Origin: a bacterium
Lineage (GTDB): Bacteria > Patescibacteriota > Gracilibacteria > Absconditabacterales > Absconditicoccaceae
Direction of reading: 5' to 3'
Assembly (NCBI GenBank): GCA_020629735.1
Contig: JAHDCT010000001.1
Location: 1-42,914, forward strand
DNA: 42,914 nucleotides
The notes beneath the pieces were generated by a model. That model made no database searches. It was not told where the DNA came from and saw only the letters and a program-made list of their open reading frames with translations. Position numbers and translations under genes: made by a program. Below, piece after piece: positions 1 through 9,295 of the stretch; the stretch's first letter is position 1, and each line of letters begins with the position of its first letter.

Positions 1-1
1 T

Positions 2-720
2 CGAAATAGAACGAAAAATGATTTAGAGATAAAGGTCATGGAATATGGCAATAAACACCTTAGAGAATGACCTGTTAGATTGAGTATGAGACTGTACGAT
101 GAATGTTGAATCAAGATACATCAATCAACTGTATACAGGATCTTGAAAAGAAAAGGTATTAGATATTACGAGGAGTATGCTAGAAGTAGAAAACGTAGGA
201 AGAAGAATAGGTTGTATGCTTTGGACACACCATGAGTTCAGGTACAAGTTGATACTTCTTTCCCTTACTGACGTAAGAGAAATTTAGTGATATATAGTGC
301 TATAGATGATTGTACGAGGAAAGTATATTCGAGAGCTTATAGAAGGCATTGTTGAGTACAACGAAAAGATTCATTATGAGCTTAAGAAAGAATATTGAGT
401 ATTGTATACAGACTATAAGAACAGATCAAGGTACAGAGTTCAGTGCTACTATTAGTGATTGGTTGTGAGCAAGATGAATTAAACATATCAAGAATGAAGC
501 CTATCATCCAGAGCACAATGGGAAAGTTGAAAGATATCATAGGACAATGAAAGAAGAAGCAATTAGTAAACGAGATCCAGATATAACATTACAGGAAGCG
601 AATTATCTGCTCCGACATCGAATGGCCTATTATAATAGATCCAGAAGACATACCTGATTATGAATGAACTGACTAACTCCTAAACAAAAACTGAAAAATG
701 TAACCTTGATTCTGCAATAG
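2..720 (+). pseudogene. DDE integrase/transposase (IS481/IS3-like), partial and frameshifted
   Basis: Insertion-sequence transposase with an rve-type DDE core; the 5' end lies outside the window. The first frame (2-385) gives a helix-turn-helix-like stretch (STVYRILKRKGIRYY), a Lys/Arg-rich linker and the first catalytic Asp in QVDTSFPYGRKRNLVIYSAI. The second frame (343-720, stop TAG) gives TDQGTEF with the second Asp and HPEHNGKVERYH with the Glu. Joining them needs a -1 shift near 350, inside the catalytic domain. That is not where IS3-type programmed frameshifting occurs, so I infer an inactive copy, although a sequencing error would look the same. Three UGA codons fall on Gly in DWLGARGIKH and the nearby TGLGMNG. 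No terminal in the visible part could be assigned as an inverted repeat. Confidence 0.8.
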
Positions 721-765
721 AACAACCCTCTAACTTGCCCCTAAACCTTACTTTCACTAATTTCC

Positions 766-793
766 TTGACTTCCTCTTTTAGAAATATATAAA
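766..793 (+). promoter_or_regulatory. possible sigma70 promoter
   Basis: TTGACT, 16 bp, TATAAA. It lies about 165 bp before the small gene at 958. The stretch 721-957 holds no other feature except a short TTTA-type inverted repeat near 800-818. Weak call. Confidence 0.3.
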
Positions 794-957
794 AAATCAC
801 TTTACTTAAATAAAGTAGCATATGTTACTTTTCTCATCATTTTATCTTATTCATCATCATGCCGCTCAAAAGCATTGTTTCTGGATAGGCTAAATGTGTA
901 TTTCATACTTCAACCTTCTCCAGACATGGGGATTTTTTTATTCTTAGATACAACACT

Positions 958-1197
958 ATGAAAAATCTAACATGTAAAAATAAGACACAACTTAAAAAAC
1001 AAGCGGAAAATTTCTTAACTAGAACGAATACTCTTACCAAGCAACAATCTTGAGCACTACTTAACTCACTAGACTCTACAAGTTTAAAAGACACATCTGC
1101 TGTCAAAAAGATGATACAGAGCAAGGTTTGAAACGAGGTTGATGTAAATTTACTGCGAAAAGACTATGCTACCTCACTAAAAGGCAAAAAGACATAA
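958..1197 (+). CDS. small hypothetical protein, 79 aa
   Basis: I do not recognise this protein. ATG to TAA with two in-frame UGA read as Gly. The product is basic, mostly polar and helical in appearance (starts MKNLTCKNKTQLKKQAENF), with no signal peptide or membrane segment. It stands alone between the transposase remnant and a good terminator that begins 17 bp after the stop. The terminator is the main reason to accept it as a gene. There is no Shine-Dalgarno site, as for most genes here. Confidence 0.55.
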
Positions 1198-1213
1198 CGC
1201 TCTGTACAAGTTC

Positions 1214-1237
1214 AAAACTCGCTAAAGCGAGTTTTTT
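1214..1237 (+). terminator. intrinsic terminator
   Basis: Stem AAAACTCGC / GCGAGTTTT with a 4-nt loop, followed by a T run. It closes the small gene at 958-1197. Confidence 0.8.
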
Positions 1238-1304
1238 AGTACCTAGGAATAAAGACCATTACGACACTAGCACATACCCTAGATTTATCCTAAAGCCTCT
1301 TACC

Positions 1305-2090
1305 CTATTTTCATTTTTTTTCTTCCACCACCTTGAGCTGCTCAAACAGAAAATGCAGCATGGTCGTTACTGCTTTACTCGAAATCTTTAATCCAAAAGG
1401 CACTTGTTCAAAGAGTACTATATAGAGATGAGATCATACTAGGTAAAAGTTTACTGCAGAATTTCACGCTGGTAATTCAAAGAGTTCTTCCATGGAGGTT
1501 GAGCGCGAAAGATACTCCATCAAAGAAATTCCGTTTGCTAAAAGGATGTCAGTATACACTTGTTTTTTCTTAAGTCTTTGAAAGGTATCTTGTGCATAGT
1601 CCTGAAGGCTCTTTGGTGCTGTTCCATACATATCTAAGGTGTTTGATGCTATAACTGTGATGACTCATCGTCATTTATCGATGGTTGTTGCATAGAGATC
1701 ATCGTAGAGGTTTTCTATTCCGCTCATCCCGTCAAAGAGGCTAATTTTGGGAGCAAAGGAATATCTTTTTTCATCGTATTGCGTGAAATGCTCTAACACT
1801 TCTGGCAAGTCTTTTTCTAAAGCTGATGCTCAAGACAATTTTTGTTGCACTTTACGCTGCAGCACTGAGATATCTTCTACGTAATAGTAGGCTACTCCTC
1901 CCCTTCTTGTTTTTGCGAGAAATCCTTTTTTTACTAATTTTTCAAGAGCCTTATACACCTTTGTTCTTTCTTCTCAGCATTGCTTAGCAATGTATGAGGC
2001 TGGCCTTGATCATCATGCGTAGACATGCTCAAATACCTTGCTTTCTGTCTCTGTGCATCCAAGCTTCTGCAGAAATATGTGAATATTCAT
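1305..2090 (-). CDS. TrmB-family transcriptional regulator, 261 aa
   Basis: DNA-binding regulator of the TrmB type. Residues about 1-65 form a winged helix (LQKLGCTETESKVFEHVY, then RTKVYKALEKLVKKGF) with the usual 'one helix-turn-helix, then wing' spacing. The rest matches the family's C-terminal effector half, including the late VPFGLKI segment. Length is normal for the family. The stop is TAG; one UGA-Gly lies three codons before it. It is divergent from the cysteine-rich gene at 2204, with a shared 113-bp intergenic region containing palindromes, so it may control that gene or itself. The effector (sugars in characterised members) cannot be inferred here. Confidence 0.8.
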
Positions 2091-2123
2091 TTTCTCTTAA
2101 AACATTTATTTAAAACATTTTTT

Positions 2124-2186
2124 CAACATGTTGTGAACATAGTTTCACAAAAAATTATATTTTATCATTGACAAAAAACAAGTCAA
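2124..2186. promoter_or_regulatory. candidate operator region between divergent genes
   Basis: Two dyads lie between the TrmB-type gene and the gene at 2204: a perfect palindrome CAACATGTTG at 2124-2133 and an inverted repeat TTGAC-N9-GTCAA at 2168-2186 that overlaps the -35 box of the rightward promoter. The position suits repression or autoregulation by the adjacent regulator. This is inference from layout only. Confidence 0.4.
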
Positions 2187-2197
2187 TTCTATATACT
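2168..2197 (+). promoter_or_regulatory. sigma70 promoter, apparently leaderless
   Basis: TTGACA, 18 bp, TATACT. The -10 box ends 6 bp before the ATG at 2204, so the expected start of transcription falls on or next to the start codon and leaves no room for a Shine-Dalgarno site. Confidence 0.65.
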
Positions 2198-2203
2198 GTG
2201 TTT

Positions 2204-3922
2204 ATGAATTATACAACTAAAGAAGCTTACCTAGCAATCTCAAAACAATTTAGCGACCCAATTCTTGAGCGAAAATCTTGTCGCCTTTCGTGAAAAGAGT
2301 TTCCTCTTTTTTCTTCTGAAAGAGATCGTTTTAAGAAATTTTCTTATGATTTGTGAAACTCTCGCATCACTATTCCTTACCCAACCCTCTGCCCTGAGGA
2401 AAGAATAAGAAGAAGATTGATGTTTAGAAATGAGAGGGTCTTATATAAAAGAAACTGTGATTTCACCTGAAAGGAAATTATCTCAATTTACTCACCTGAA
2501 CACAAACAGGTGGTGTATAAACGCGATATATGGTGGTCAGATATGTGGGATGCTATGAAAACTGGTGTTCAAATGGATTTCACAAGACCATTTTTTGAAC
2601 AATTTGCTGAGTTGAGAGAAAAGACGCCTACTCCGAATGTTTTTATTACGGATAGTGAAAACAGTGAATACTGTAATCATGTAGGTGAAATGAAAAGTTG
2701 TTTTATGGTTACTGCTGCTTGGAGAAATGATATGTGTCTCTATTCTTCGAATATTCGAGATTGCGTTAACTGTTGTGATTTACTTGAATGTTCACACTGC
2801 CACTGGAGTTATGAATGCACAAACTGTGAACATTGCTACAAACTTTTTTGGTCTGAATCAAGCGAGCACTGTAAAGACAGCATGTTCCTTACTGATTGCC
2901 TTTCTTGCTCTTCTTGTCTCTGATGCTGGTGACTAGAGCATAAGGAATACCATATTTTTAATAAAGCGAGCACCAAAGAACAGTATGAAAAAACAAAAAA
3001 AAGACTTCTTAGCAGTAATGAATTTCGCCAGCAATTTCTACAAACATATCTTTCTCTTCGCTCTGTTCTTTTACAACATGAGAGATGAATCAAATGATCA
3101 GATGCATGTTTATGAGATAAAATAACTGACTCGAGTAATTCGCTTTTTTGTTTTAACGTCTGAGATGCTCAAGATTGTTTGTATTGTGAAAATGGCGCAC
3201 TGTGATTCACTGATTGCCAAGATTGACTAGGAATCTGAGTGAATAGCTCACTCATGTACGAGATCATCGATACTGGGCTCAACAGTACGCGTTGTTTTTT
3301 CTCTGCTGTATGACACTCTTGCCCCAACTCAACTTATATTTGGAACTGCCACACCTCATCCTATCTTTTTTGATGTGCAGGATTACGCGATAAAAAATAC
3401 TGCATTCTCAATACACAATATACTCAACATGAGTTTGAGACTCTTGTGCCTAAAATTATTAATCATATGAAGGAAACCTGAGAACGAGGTGAGTTTTTTC
3501 CTGCTTCTTGCTCACCTTTTTGCTATAACGAAACAAGAGCTCAAGATTATTTTCCGTGCACTAAAGACCAGGCAGTGTGAAATAATTGGAAGTGGCTAGA
3601 CTCATTCCCTGATCCTAAAGTCCCACAATGAATAGAAACGCTCTGTAAGAAAAATTTCAACTCTCTCCAACGAGATACTTTGCAACAAGACTCTAGTATT
3701 TACAAAAAAGTATTTAGCTGCGAAAAAAGTTCTAGACCTTATAGAATACAACCCGTTGAATTAAAGTTCTACCACACACTTTGATTACCTCTTCCTTCTT
3801 TGCATCCAGATAAAAGACACTTAGCGAGATTCTTGAAAAGGCCTGGGAGGTCAGCTGGTGTTACTTATGCATCAAATTGAACTGAAAAACTCAACTTTCT
3901 TAAACGTTCTCATCACTTTTAA
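2204..3922 (+). CDS. large cysteine-rich CPR protein (zinc-ribbon-like family), 572 aa
   Basis: Member of a family I recognise from CPR genomes but whose function is unknown to me. The N-terminal third carries its typical signature: PTLCPEERIRRRLMFRNER, LYKRNCDFTGKEIISIYSP, then VVYKRDIWWSDMWDAM and RPFFEQFAEL. The rest has many short Cys/Asn-rich units (SYECTNCEHCYKLFW, CLSCSSCLGCWGLEHKEYHI) that suggest a repetitive metal-binding or beta-solenoid fold. Nineteen in-frame UGA codons are read as Gly; no UAA or UAG interrupts it. No signal peptide or membrane segment. Two paralogues lie at 39820 and 41338; they share the FFEQF-type motif and the Cys/Asn repeats but not the N-terminal zinc-ribbon part. 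Confidence 0.85.
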
Positions 3923-4010
3923 TAAAATCTCTACATACACTATCATTGCCCTTGCTTTAACTTCATTAGCATGTATATAGAAAGTAATTCATCTACTCAC
4001 TTTTTTTGAA

Positions 4011-4208
4011 ATGGTCACCTGATCTTGACTAGTTAATGTAGCTTTAGAAATTAAAAACTGATACTGAGATAAGGTTCTTGATCTTTACCAAAAAACAAAA
4101 GAAATCATTAAAGATTCTTGATTCAAGACTGCACGTGAGGTAACAAGATCTTATGAGAAAACTGAAGAAATACACCAAAGGACTAAGTCTTCTTCTTGAT
4201 CTACATAG
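4011..4208 (+). CDS. small hypothetical protein, 65 aa
   Basis: Not recognised. ATG to TAG with several UGA-Gly codons. The sequence is helical and charged in the middle (KVLDLYQKTKEIIKDS), with a Ser-rich tail. No signal peptide. It sits between the cysteine-rich gene and the 427-residue gene, same strand, and could be co-transcribed with either. The evidence is only an open frame with plausible composition. Confidence 0.4.
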
Positions 4209-4347
4209 ATTACTTTTTCTACACATCATTCTAGCCTCATCTCATTTACCAAGAATTTCAAAATCCGACAAAATCATCAAACTCTATTGACTTAATATCA
4301 AATCATATTAACATATTTTCGCTTTATAAATTTAAATTTTTCTTCTC

Positions 4348-5631
4348 ATGAGTACATTCTGAAGCGTTCAAACATTCGTTGACCACTCTAATCTGGTCAT
4401 AGAAAAAGATAAAAAAATCGCTGCTTGGCAAAGCGATGTTGAAAAGTGAAAACTTGAGGAAGCTACTAAAGAAATCATTACTACTTCAATCTCAAATACT
4501 CAATCTGAGGTAAAAGAACTTATTGAATGAAAATACTCATCAGTAGACGAACTCAAAGAACACCTCATGCTTATTGCTACTCTCAAAAAAGAGCTCAATG
4601 AATTAAAGCAAAGAGTACTTTCGATTCCTAAGGTCTGAGAGTATGTTGACGAGTGAATACAATTTTCACTCACTAAAGTTCTATGAGACATCTGAGTCAA
4701 AATTCAAAATCCTAATGACTTGTTACATCTTGATCAACTGAATTACCCAAGTGCCCTTAGTGAGATTGGAAGCACCACGGCATTCACAAAGATCCTATCA
4801 ATGGAAGAAGAATGAGCACTCATTCAGCGCTCTATCAATACCCATAATACACATATGGATCAGCTTAGAGAAGAAGTAAAAAAAGATGAGTACAAATCCC
4901 ATGACCTCAAGACCTATACAGAAGACAGCCGTCACACTAGTACCGTATATTTCAAAACTGAGTGAGATGAGACCCTATATTCTACTCATCAAAATACTGA
5001 GAGTGTCTGAACTTTAAAGAGATGAAGTGACTACTTCAGTAAGTGACTTGCTCGTTTTGAAAACTGAGAGGCAAAATTTCTCACTACTATGTCGTTCTAT
5101 AAGGTTATAGAAGTTTGAAATTACTTTTTCATGAATAAAGAGGATCATGGTCCGTTTGCAATTTTTGATAGAGAAGGGAATATACTTACACCATTTATGT
5201 ACCACAATGTTAAGATTAAAAAGTCACAGAAACATATCGTTCATGTAGACACAGATTATAGGACCTATGTAGACTTCTTGGAAAGATGAGTTACTAACTC
5301 TAACCACTCTACTCAGTTCTATGTTGACCTCAGCTCAGATGAAACTGTTTGAAACCTTCTTCAAAATGTTCCTGCTTGAAATGCCACAACTGGAAGATTA
5401 GAAAAAATAGAAATTACGAGAAAACTTGTACATGGAGAAGTCACTCTTGAAACTGAGTGCGTTGACGTTGTTCATCTATGAATAGTAAGAAAGAAACTTA
5501 AGGGACTTGGTATTGCAACTCTTAAAGATGCTAAGAAGAGAAAAGAAGAGATTCTTGGTTGTTCTCCAACTGTTATCTCTACGATGAAAAACATCTTTAG
5601 AGATGCTAAGAACTTATCTTGGGATGAATAG
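4348..5631 (+). CDS. hypothetical protein with coiled-coil N-terminal half, 427 aa
   Basis: Not recognised. Soluble, no signal peptide. Residues about 15-110 are Glu/Lys-rich and look coiled-coil (LIATLKKELNELKQRVLSI); a compact mixed region follows, with FFMNKEDHGPFAIFDREGN near the middle. The C-terminal end is basic (KKLKGLGIATLKDAKKRKEE), a segment that could contact nucleic acid. Many UGA-Gly codons and no UAA/UAG support a native gene. It ends in TAG and a terminator follows 20 bp later. It is a single gene or the last gene of a short operon with 4011-4208. Confidence 0.75.
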
Positions 5632-5651
5632 AATTATTAAGATAGATTAAT

Positions 5652-5688
5652 AAAAAAAGAGAACCTATGAATGGCTCTCTTTTTTTTA
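5652..5688 (+). terminator. intrinsic terminator
   Basis: AGAGAACC / GGCTCTCT stem with one mismatch and a 7-nt loop, flanked by an A run and a T run. It serves the gene ending at 5631 and could also work in reverse. Confidence 0.75.
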
Positions 5689-5793
5689 TGCTCTTCTTTG
5701 AAACTCTGATTTATGTGATTTCAATTTACTTATTTTTTCCCCTTTTTTGTTCAAGGTTTTGCAGCGATACCTTTTCTACCTTATCATTACTGA

Positions 5794-7011
5794 TTACTCA
5801 AATTCATGTGCATCAATCGGATAGTACCCTATAATTTGTCTGTTCGTTGGATGACCTATTGCTAGTCACACATATACTCTATCACTTATGTAGGCAATTT
5901 CTCCTAAGTATACACGTTCGTTGATTCATCGATTTCTTTGGAGTTCTTCTGGGATACTTCCATCTACCACACCTTCTACGGTGTAGTTTCTTAGGTTAAT
6001 CTTATAGACGAAATCGTCTCTATCTATTACGTATGCATAGTTTTCGTTCTCGTCAATCGCTGCATCCGTTGGAAAATTTTCTACTTCAATTTGAGCTATA
6101 TGTGTCAGTGAGTTACTGTCTACAATTTGCAATGCTTTTGTCGACGTTAGGTAGAATATTTTTGAACCATCTTTACTCACCTGTAAAAATTTCGCTCATG
6201 ATCAAAGATCTCCATGATCAGATTCGTCAATGGTAATCGTTTGACCTAGCTCATTGGTTCCATGGCGAGTAATGTTTGCCGGACTTGACGACATTGGTGC
6301 TAAATAAATTTTCTTAGTTGCGGGATCAGCGCCAATCAAGGTTCTGCCTGTATTACTATACTGATTCGTGTTTTGATGGTTATTTTCTAATAAATCCCCT
6401 GATGTCATGCTGAATATAGCAAGGTCTTCTCGTCCATCACCAAAATGTGTTACATAGAGATTGTCTCCAATAACTGCTATATCAAATGGGTTGTATCCTA
6501 CGTTATATTCGTCGACCACGTTCATATTCGTCACGTCAACTTTTGCTACAAAGGTAGATCATTTGTTTGCTACGTAGGCATATTTTCCTTCTAGTGTTAC
6601 TGCAACTGGTTGAGATCACACAAAGACAGAGTCCATGATATACATATGCTGGTCTAGCTTATAGAAGCTGTTTGTGTGAGGTGAAACACCGAATACTCCA
6701 TACTGATTTTGCTGTGGGTCACTCCCTCCTTCAAGCCCGAATACCTGTCAGATAATTTCATCAACACTTGTAAGAATGAAACTGTATCTTTCGTTTGAAG
6801 CATAGAGTCAAATTACTCCTCAAAGCTTCTGATGAATTTTATACAGCCTTTTATGCCCTCCATCTTTGCTTGCTACATTTCAAATCATGTCAGCAACCTG
6901 TACGATCAGCTGTGCATCTGCTTGCGATGGTTGATACTCAGCGAAAGCTACTGGAGTAAGGAGCAGACTTATACTTGATGCCATTCAGAAAAACAGTGTT
7001 TTGATATTCAT
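5794..7011 (-). CDS. secreted YVTN/beta-propeller-like protein, 405 aa
   Basis: Exported repeat protein. Residues 1-24 are a signal peptide (Lys, hydrophobic run, then TPVAFA cleavage region). The body has repeated blade-like units of the YVTN/NHL sort: AVTLEGKYAYVANKGSTFVA, VIGDNLYVTHFG, VSKDGSKIFYLTSTKALQIV, DENENYAYVIDRDDFVYKI. Such propellers usually bind partners at the cell surface; no catalytic residues are evident. UGA occurs in the signal peptide and throughout as Gly. Stop is TAA. The neighbour on the same strand, a dehydrogenase, is over 200 bp upstream, and nothing indicates a shared operon. Confidence 0.75.
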
Positions 7012-7217
7012 ATGTGTGTTTATGAGATAAATATGAGCTATGTATAGCTACGGCGCGATGGTTTACAAAGGGAATCGGTGCTTAGAAAAACTAGAATACA
7101 CTACGCTACAAGTAAGTGTGATAAAAAAAATTGCAAATATCTTTAGTTATATTACTGGGTTATTCATAATCTCTTATCTTTTCACCTCGCTGAATACTTT
7201 GTTTCTACGATTTTTTC

Positions 7218-7964
7218 CTACTTACCTTTGAGCATGTATCCTCAATCAACAAGGATATTTTCACCGGTAATATATTTTGCTTCATCTCAGGCAAGAAATA
7301 AAGCTACAGGTGCTATGTCATCCGGGGTTCCCAATCTCGAAAGGAGTATACCTCAATCAATTCTTTCTTTAGTCTCATCTGACCATTTCTGTGACCGGCC
7401 TGTTTGTATATATCCTGGAGATATCGCGTTACATCTAATATTGTCTTTCCCATAAGTTTTTGCGATACTTCTTGTGATACTTAAGACTCACGCTTTAGCT
7501 GCTGCATATGTTATACTACTTATCGTCGAAAGCTGAGGTATTCACTTCATTGAAGCTATATTGACTATACTTCATCCTCATTTTTTTTGCATAGCTGGAA
7601 TGACTGATTGCATACAGTATAATGATCATAAGACATTCACCTCTCGTTCAGCCAAAGATTTCTTCCCATCAAATTCTTCTATTTTCTTTATATCTACCGT
7701 TTTGACTCCAGCATTGTTTATCAAACAGTCTATACACCCATGATGCTTAATATATTCTCATATTTCCTTTTTTACTGTCTCCTGATCTGATATATCAAAA
7801 AACAACTTATCTGATCACTCAAGATCTTTGTGGATATTTTTTAGCTCATCAGTATCAGTCTTGGAATGCACAATCACTTTCCATCACTCTTGATGAGCAA
7901 GTTGTGCAATTCATTTACCAATTCATGAATCAGATCCTGTAACTAGGATAGTTTTTTGAGACAT
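7218..7964 (-). CDS. short-chain dehydrogenase/reductase (SDR), 248 aa
   Basis: NAD(P)-dependent oxidoreductase of the classical SDR family, cytosolic. Rossmann cofactor motif TGSDSGIG at residues 9-16, NNAG at 83-86, catalytic Ser138, Tyr153 and Lys157 (YAAAK), and the SPGYIQTG segment near 182. Length is typical. The C-terminal part (LGTPDDIAPVALFLACDEAKY) matches FabG/glucose-dehydrogenase-like members, but the substrate cannot be read from sequence. Several conserved glycines, including one in the cofactor motif, are UGA. Stop is TAG. Confidence 0.92.
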
Positions 7965-8190
7965 AGACAGAGACGTAAATTAAAGCAATTTTATTACATA
8001 CATAGCAAATATCATGCGTTACTTATATGAGAAAATAGCGAAAATTACAAAACTTTCTTACCTCTTACTTAATTTTTCTATCTCTCTACTGTTTTAAACA
8101 CATACATACCAATACTTATGAGTAACCGATATGCAAATACTCGAATGCATGTTCTCATGAGAACGAAGCAATTTTCCTCAATAAAAAAAA

Positions 8191-8263
8191 TGCCCCCAGC
8201 TGGACTCGAACCAGCATTACAGTCTTCGCAGGACTGTGTCCTATCCTGTTGAACGATGGGGAC
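8191..8263 (-). tRNA. tRNA-Arg (anticodon GCG)
   Basis: Complete cloverleaf on the minus strand, 73 nt without encoded CCA: acceptor GTCCCCA / TGGGGGC with discriminator A, D stem GTTC/GGAC, anticodon stem CAGTC/GACTG with loop CTGCGAA, T stem GCTGG/CCAGC. GCG reads CGC and, by wobble, CGU. Most bacteria use ACG (inosine) here. A short standard-code frame overlapping it is not a gene. Nothing else was found between 7965 and 8190. Confidence 0.92.
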
Positions 8264-8329
8264 ATTTACACCGCATGTTTTTAGTGAAATAGGGAGAAAT
8301 AGCAAACCTTTAAAAGGAGGAGAACCATC

Positions 8330-8357
8330 TTGACATAAAATTAATTTAAATTATAGT
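8330..8357 (+). promoter_or_regulatory. sigma70 promoter
   Basis: TTGACA, 16 bp, TATAGT, about 57 bp before the ATG at 8415. Well placed for the tandem membrane-protein pair. Confidence 0.7.
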
Positions 8358-8414
8358 AATTTCTTAGACTTAACCGTAGCTCAACCTATGTGCTGATGTT
8401 ACAAAACAACAAAA

Positions 8415-8756
8415 ATGAAAGCATTCTTCTTTAGCCATCTTATCTGGATCCTCGGTTTTCCTGTAAGTACGGCAGTTTCATACTTCCTTTACAAGGTTAC
8501 CTTGAGTGATCGATACATTGCTATTGGCTTTGAGACATGGTTTATCTACGCATCTTTATATGTGGTAGTAAACATGATTCTCACCTAATCACCAACCAGT
8601 CAAAAGACTTTTTGCTGGTTTATGGTTCTGTACCCAACGGTCTGGGACATCTTCAACTATTTCCAACCTGAGTATTCTTATGATATAAGTTTAGCCTTAT
8701 TTTCGATAGGCTCATATCTTTTTGGAGGATATATACTTTGGAAATTGATACAATAA
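8415..8756 (+). pseudogene. small membrane protein interrupted by in-frame TAA
   Basis: Frame from ATG 8415 to TAA 8754-8756 (about 113 codons) broken by a TAA at 8586-8588. Both halves are hydrophobic and together form about four membrane segments (FFFSHLIWILGFPVSTAVSY; YASLYVVVNMIL; FCWFMVLYPTVWDIF; ALFSIGSYLFGGYILW). The downstream gene at 8780 has the same order of segments, so this is an ancient tandem duplicate and the TAA is probably inactivating. If instead two short peptides are made, the first is 57 residues. No UGA occurs; all glycines are GGN, unlike most genes nearby. No family recognised. Confidence 0.6.
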
Positions 8757-8779
8757 AAACACACATTAAATTTACATCT

Positions 8780-9097
8780 ATGTTACAACGTCCATTAGTG
8801 ATTTGGGGAATTGGGTATCCCTTAAGTCACACGTTATCATGCTTAATCTGCCAACCATCTTATGAAGCCTTCATTGCTATAATTGGAGCTCATATTGTCT
8901 TGTATATTCTTGTATTTGCCTCGGTGCTTATGAGTTCATCATGCAAATTACAGTTTGTGCGGTTCATGGTTGCTTTCCCACTTTGCTGCGATATTTTCCT
9001 AACAGTCCTTCCCTCTACTCAATACGATCTGTACATCACCCTTGCTGCTTTGCTTGGTTGGTATATGGGTGGGAATTACTATTGGAGTCGTAGCTAA
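8780..9097 (+). CDS. small integral membrane protein, 105 aa
   Basis: Intact paralogue of the preceding broken gene: four predicted membrane segments with the same spacing, including an R/K-proline start (LQRPLVIWGIGYPLSHTLSC) and a Gly/Trp-rich last segment. I chose ATG 8780; an in-frame TTG at 8738 would overlap the previous gene. No UGA codons; glycines are GGN. Stop TAA is followed by an unusual hairpin set. Function unknown. I infer import from a standard-code organism, or a very recent gene. Confidence 0.65.
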   Translation: MLQRPLVIWGIGYPLSHTLSCLICQPSYEAFIAIIGAHIVLYILVFASVLMSSSCKLQFVRFMVAFPLCCDIFLTVLPSTQYDLYITLAALLGWYMGGNYYWSRS

Positions 9098-9103
9098 ACT
9101 CCT

Positions 9104-9172
9104 CCCTGTGAGGATTCTTAATTATCATATATTATTTCCTCACAGGGGTCCCTCTTGTGGGGATTCTTTTTT
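9104..9172 (+). terminator. terminator with competing hairpins (attenuator-like)
   Basis: Three segments: A (CCCTGTGAGGA, 9104-9114), B (TCCTCACAGGG, 9137-9147) and C (TGTGGGG, 9156-9162) before a T run. B pairs perfectly with A and also with C, so A:B and the B:C terminator exclude each other. A and C are imperfect direct repeats. The element follows the membrane-protein pair. Confidence 0.6.
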
Positions 9173-9295
9173 GCTAGAAATACTTATTCAGACCTAGATT
9201 ATGTCAAACTTCACACCTATTGACAATAAACAATACATATTTATCATCTACTTCATCCATTTCGTCATACAGCTCTACCGTTCTCTCTTTTTTTC

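Noticed and set aside
7040..7455. Plus-strand frames of 63 and 75 residues
   Set aside because: The second lies antisense to the short-chain dehydrogenase, and the first has no support; 7012-7217 shows nothing else.
8078..8305. 75-residue minus-strand frame
   Set aside because: It runs straight through the tRNA-Arg gene.
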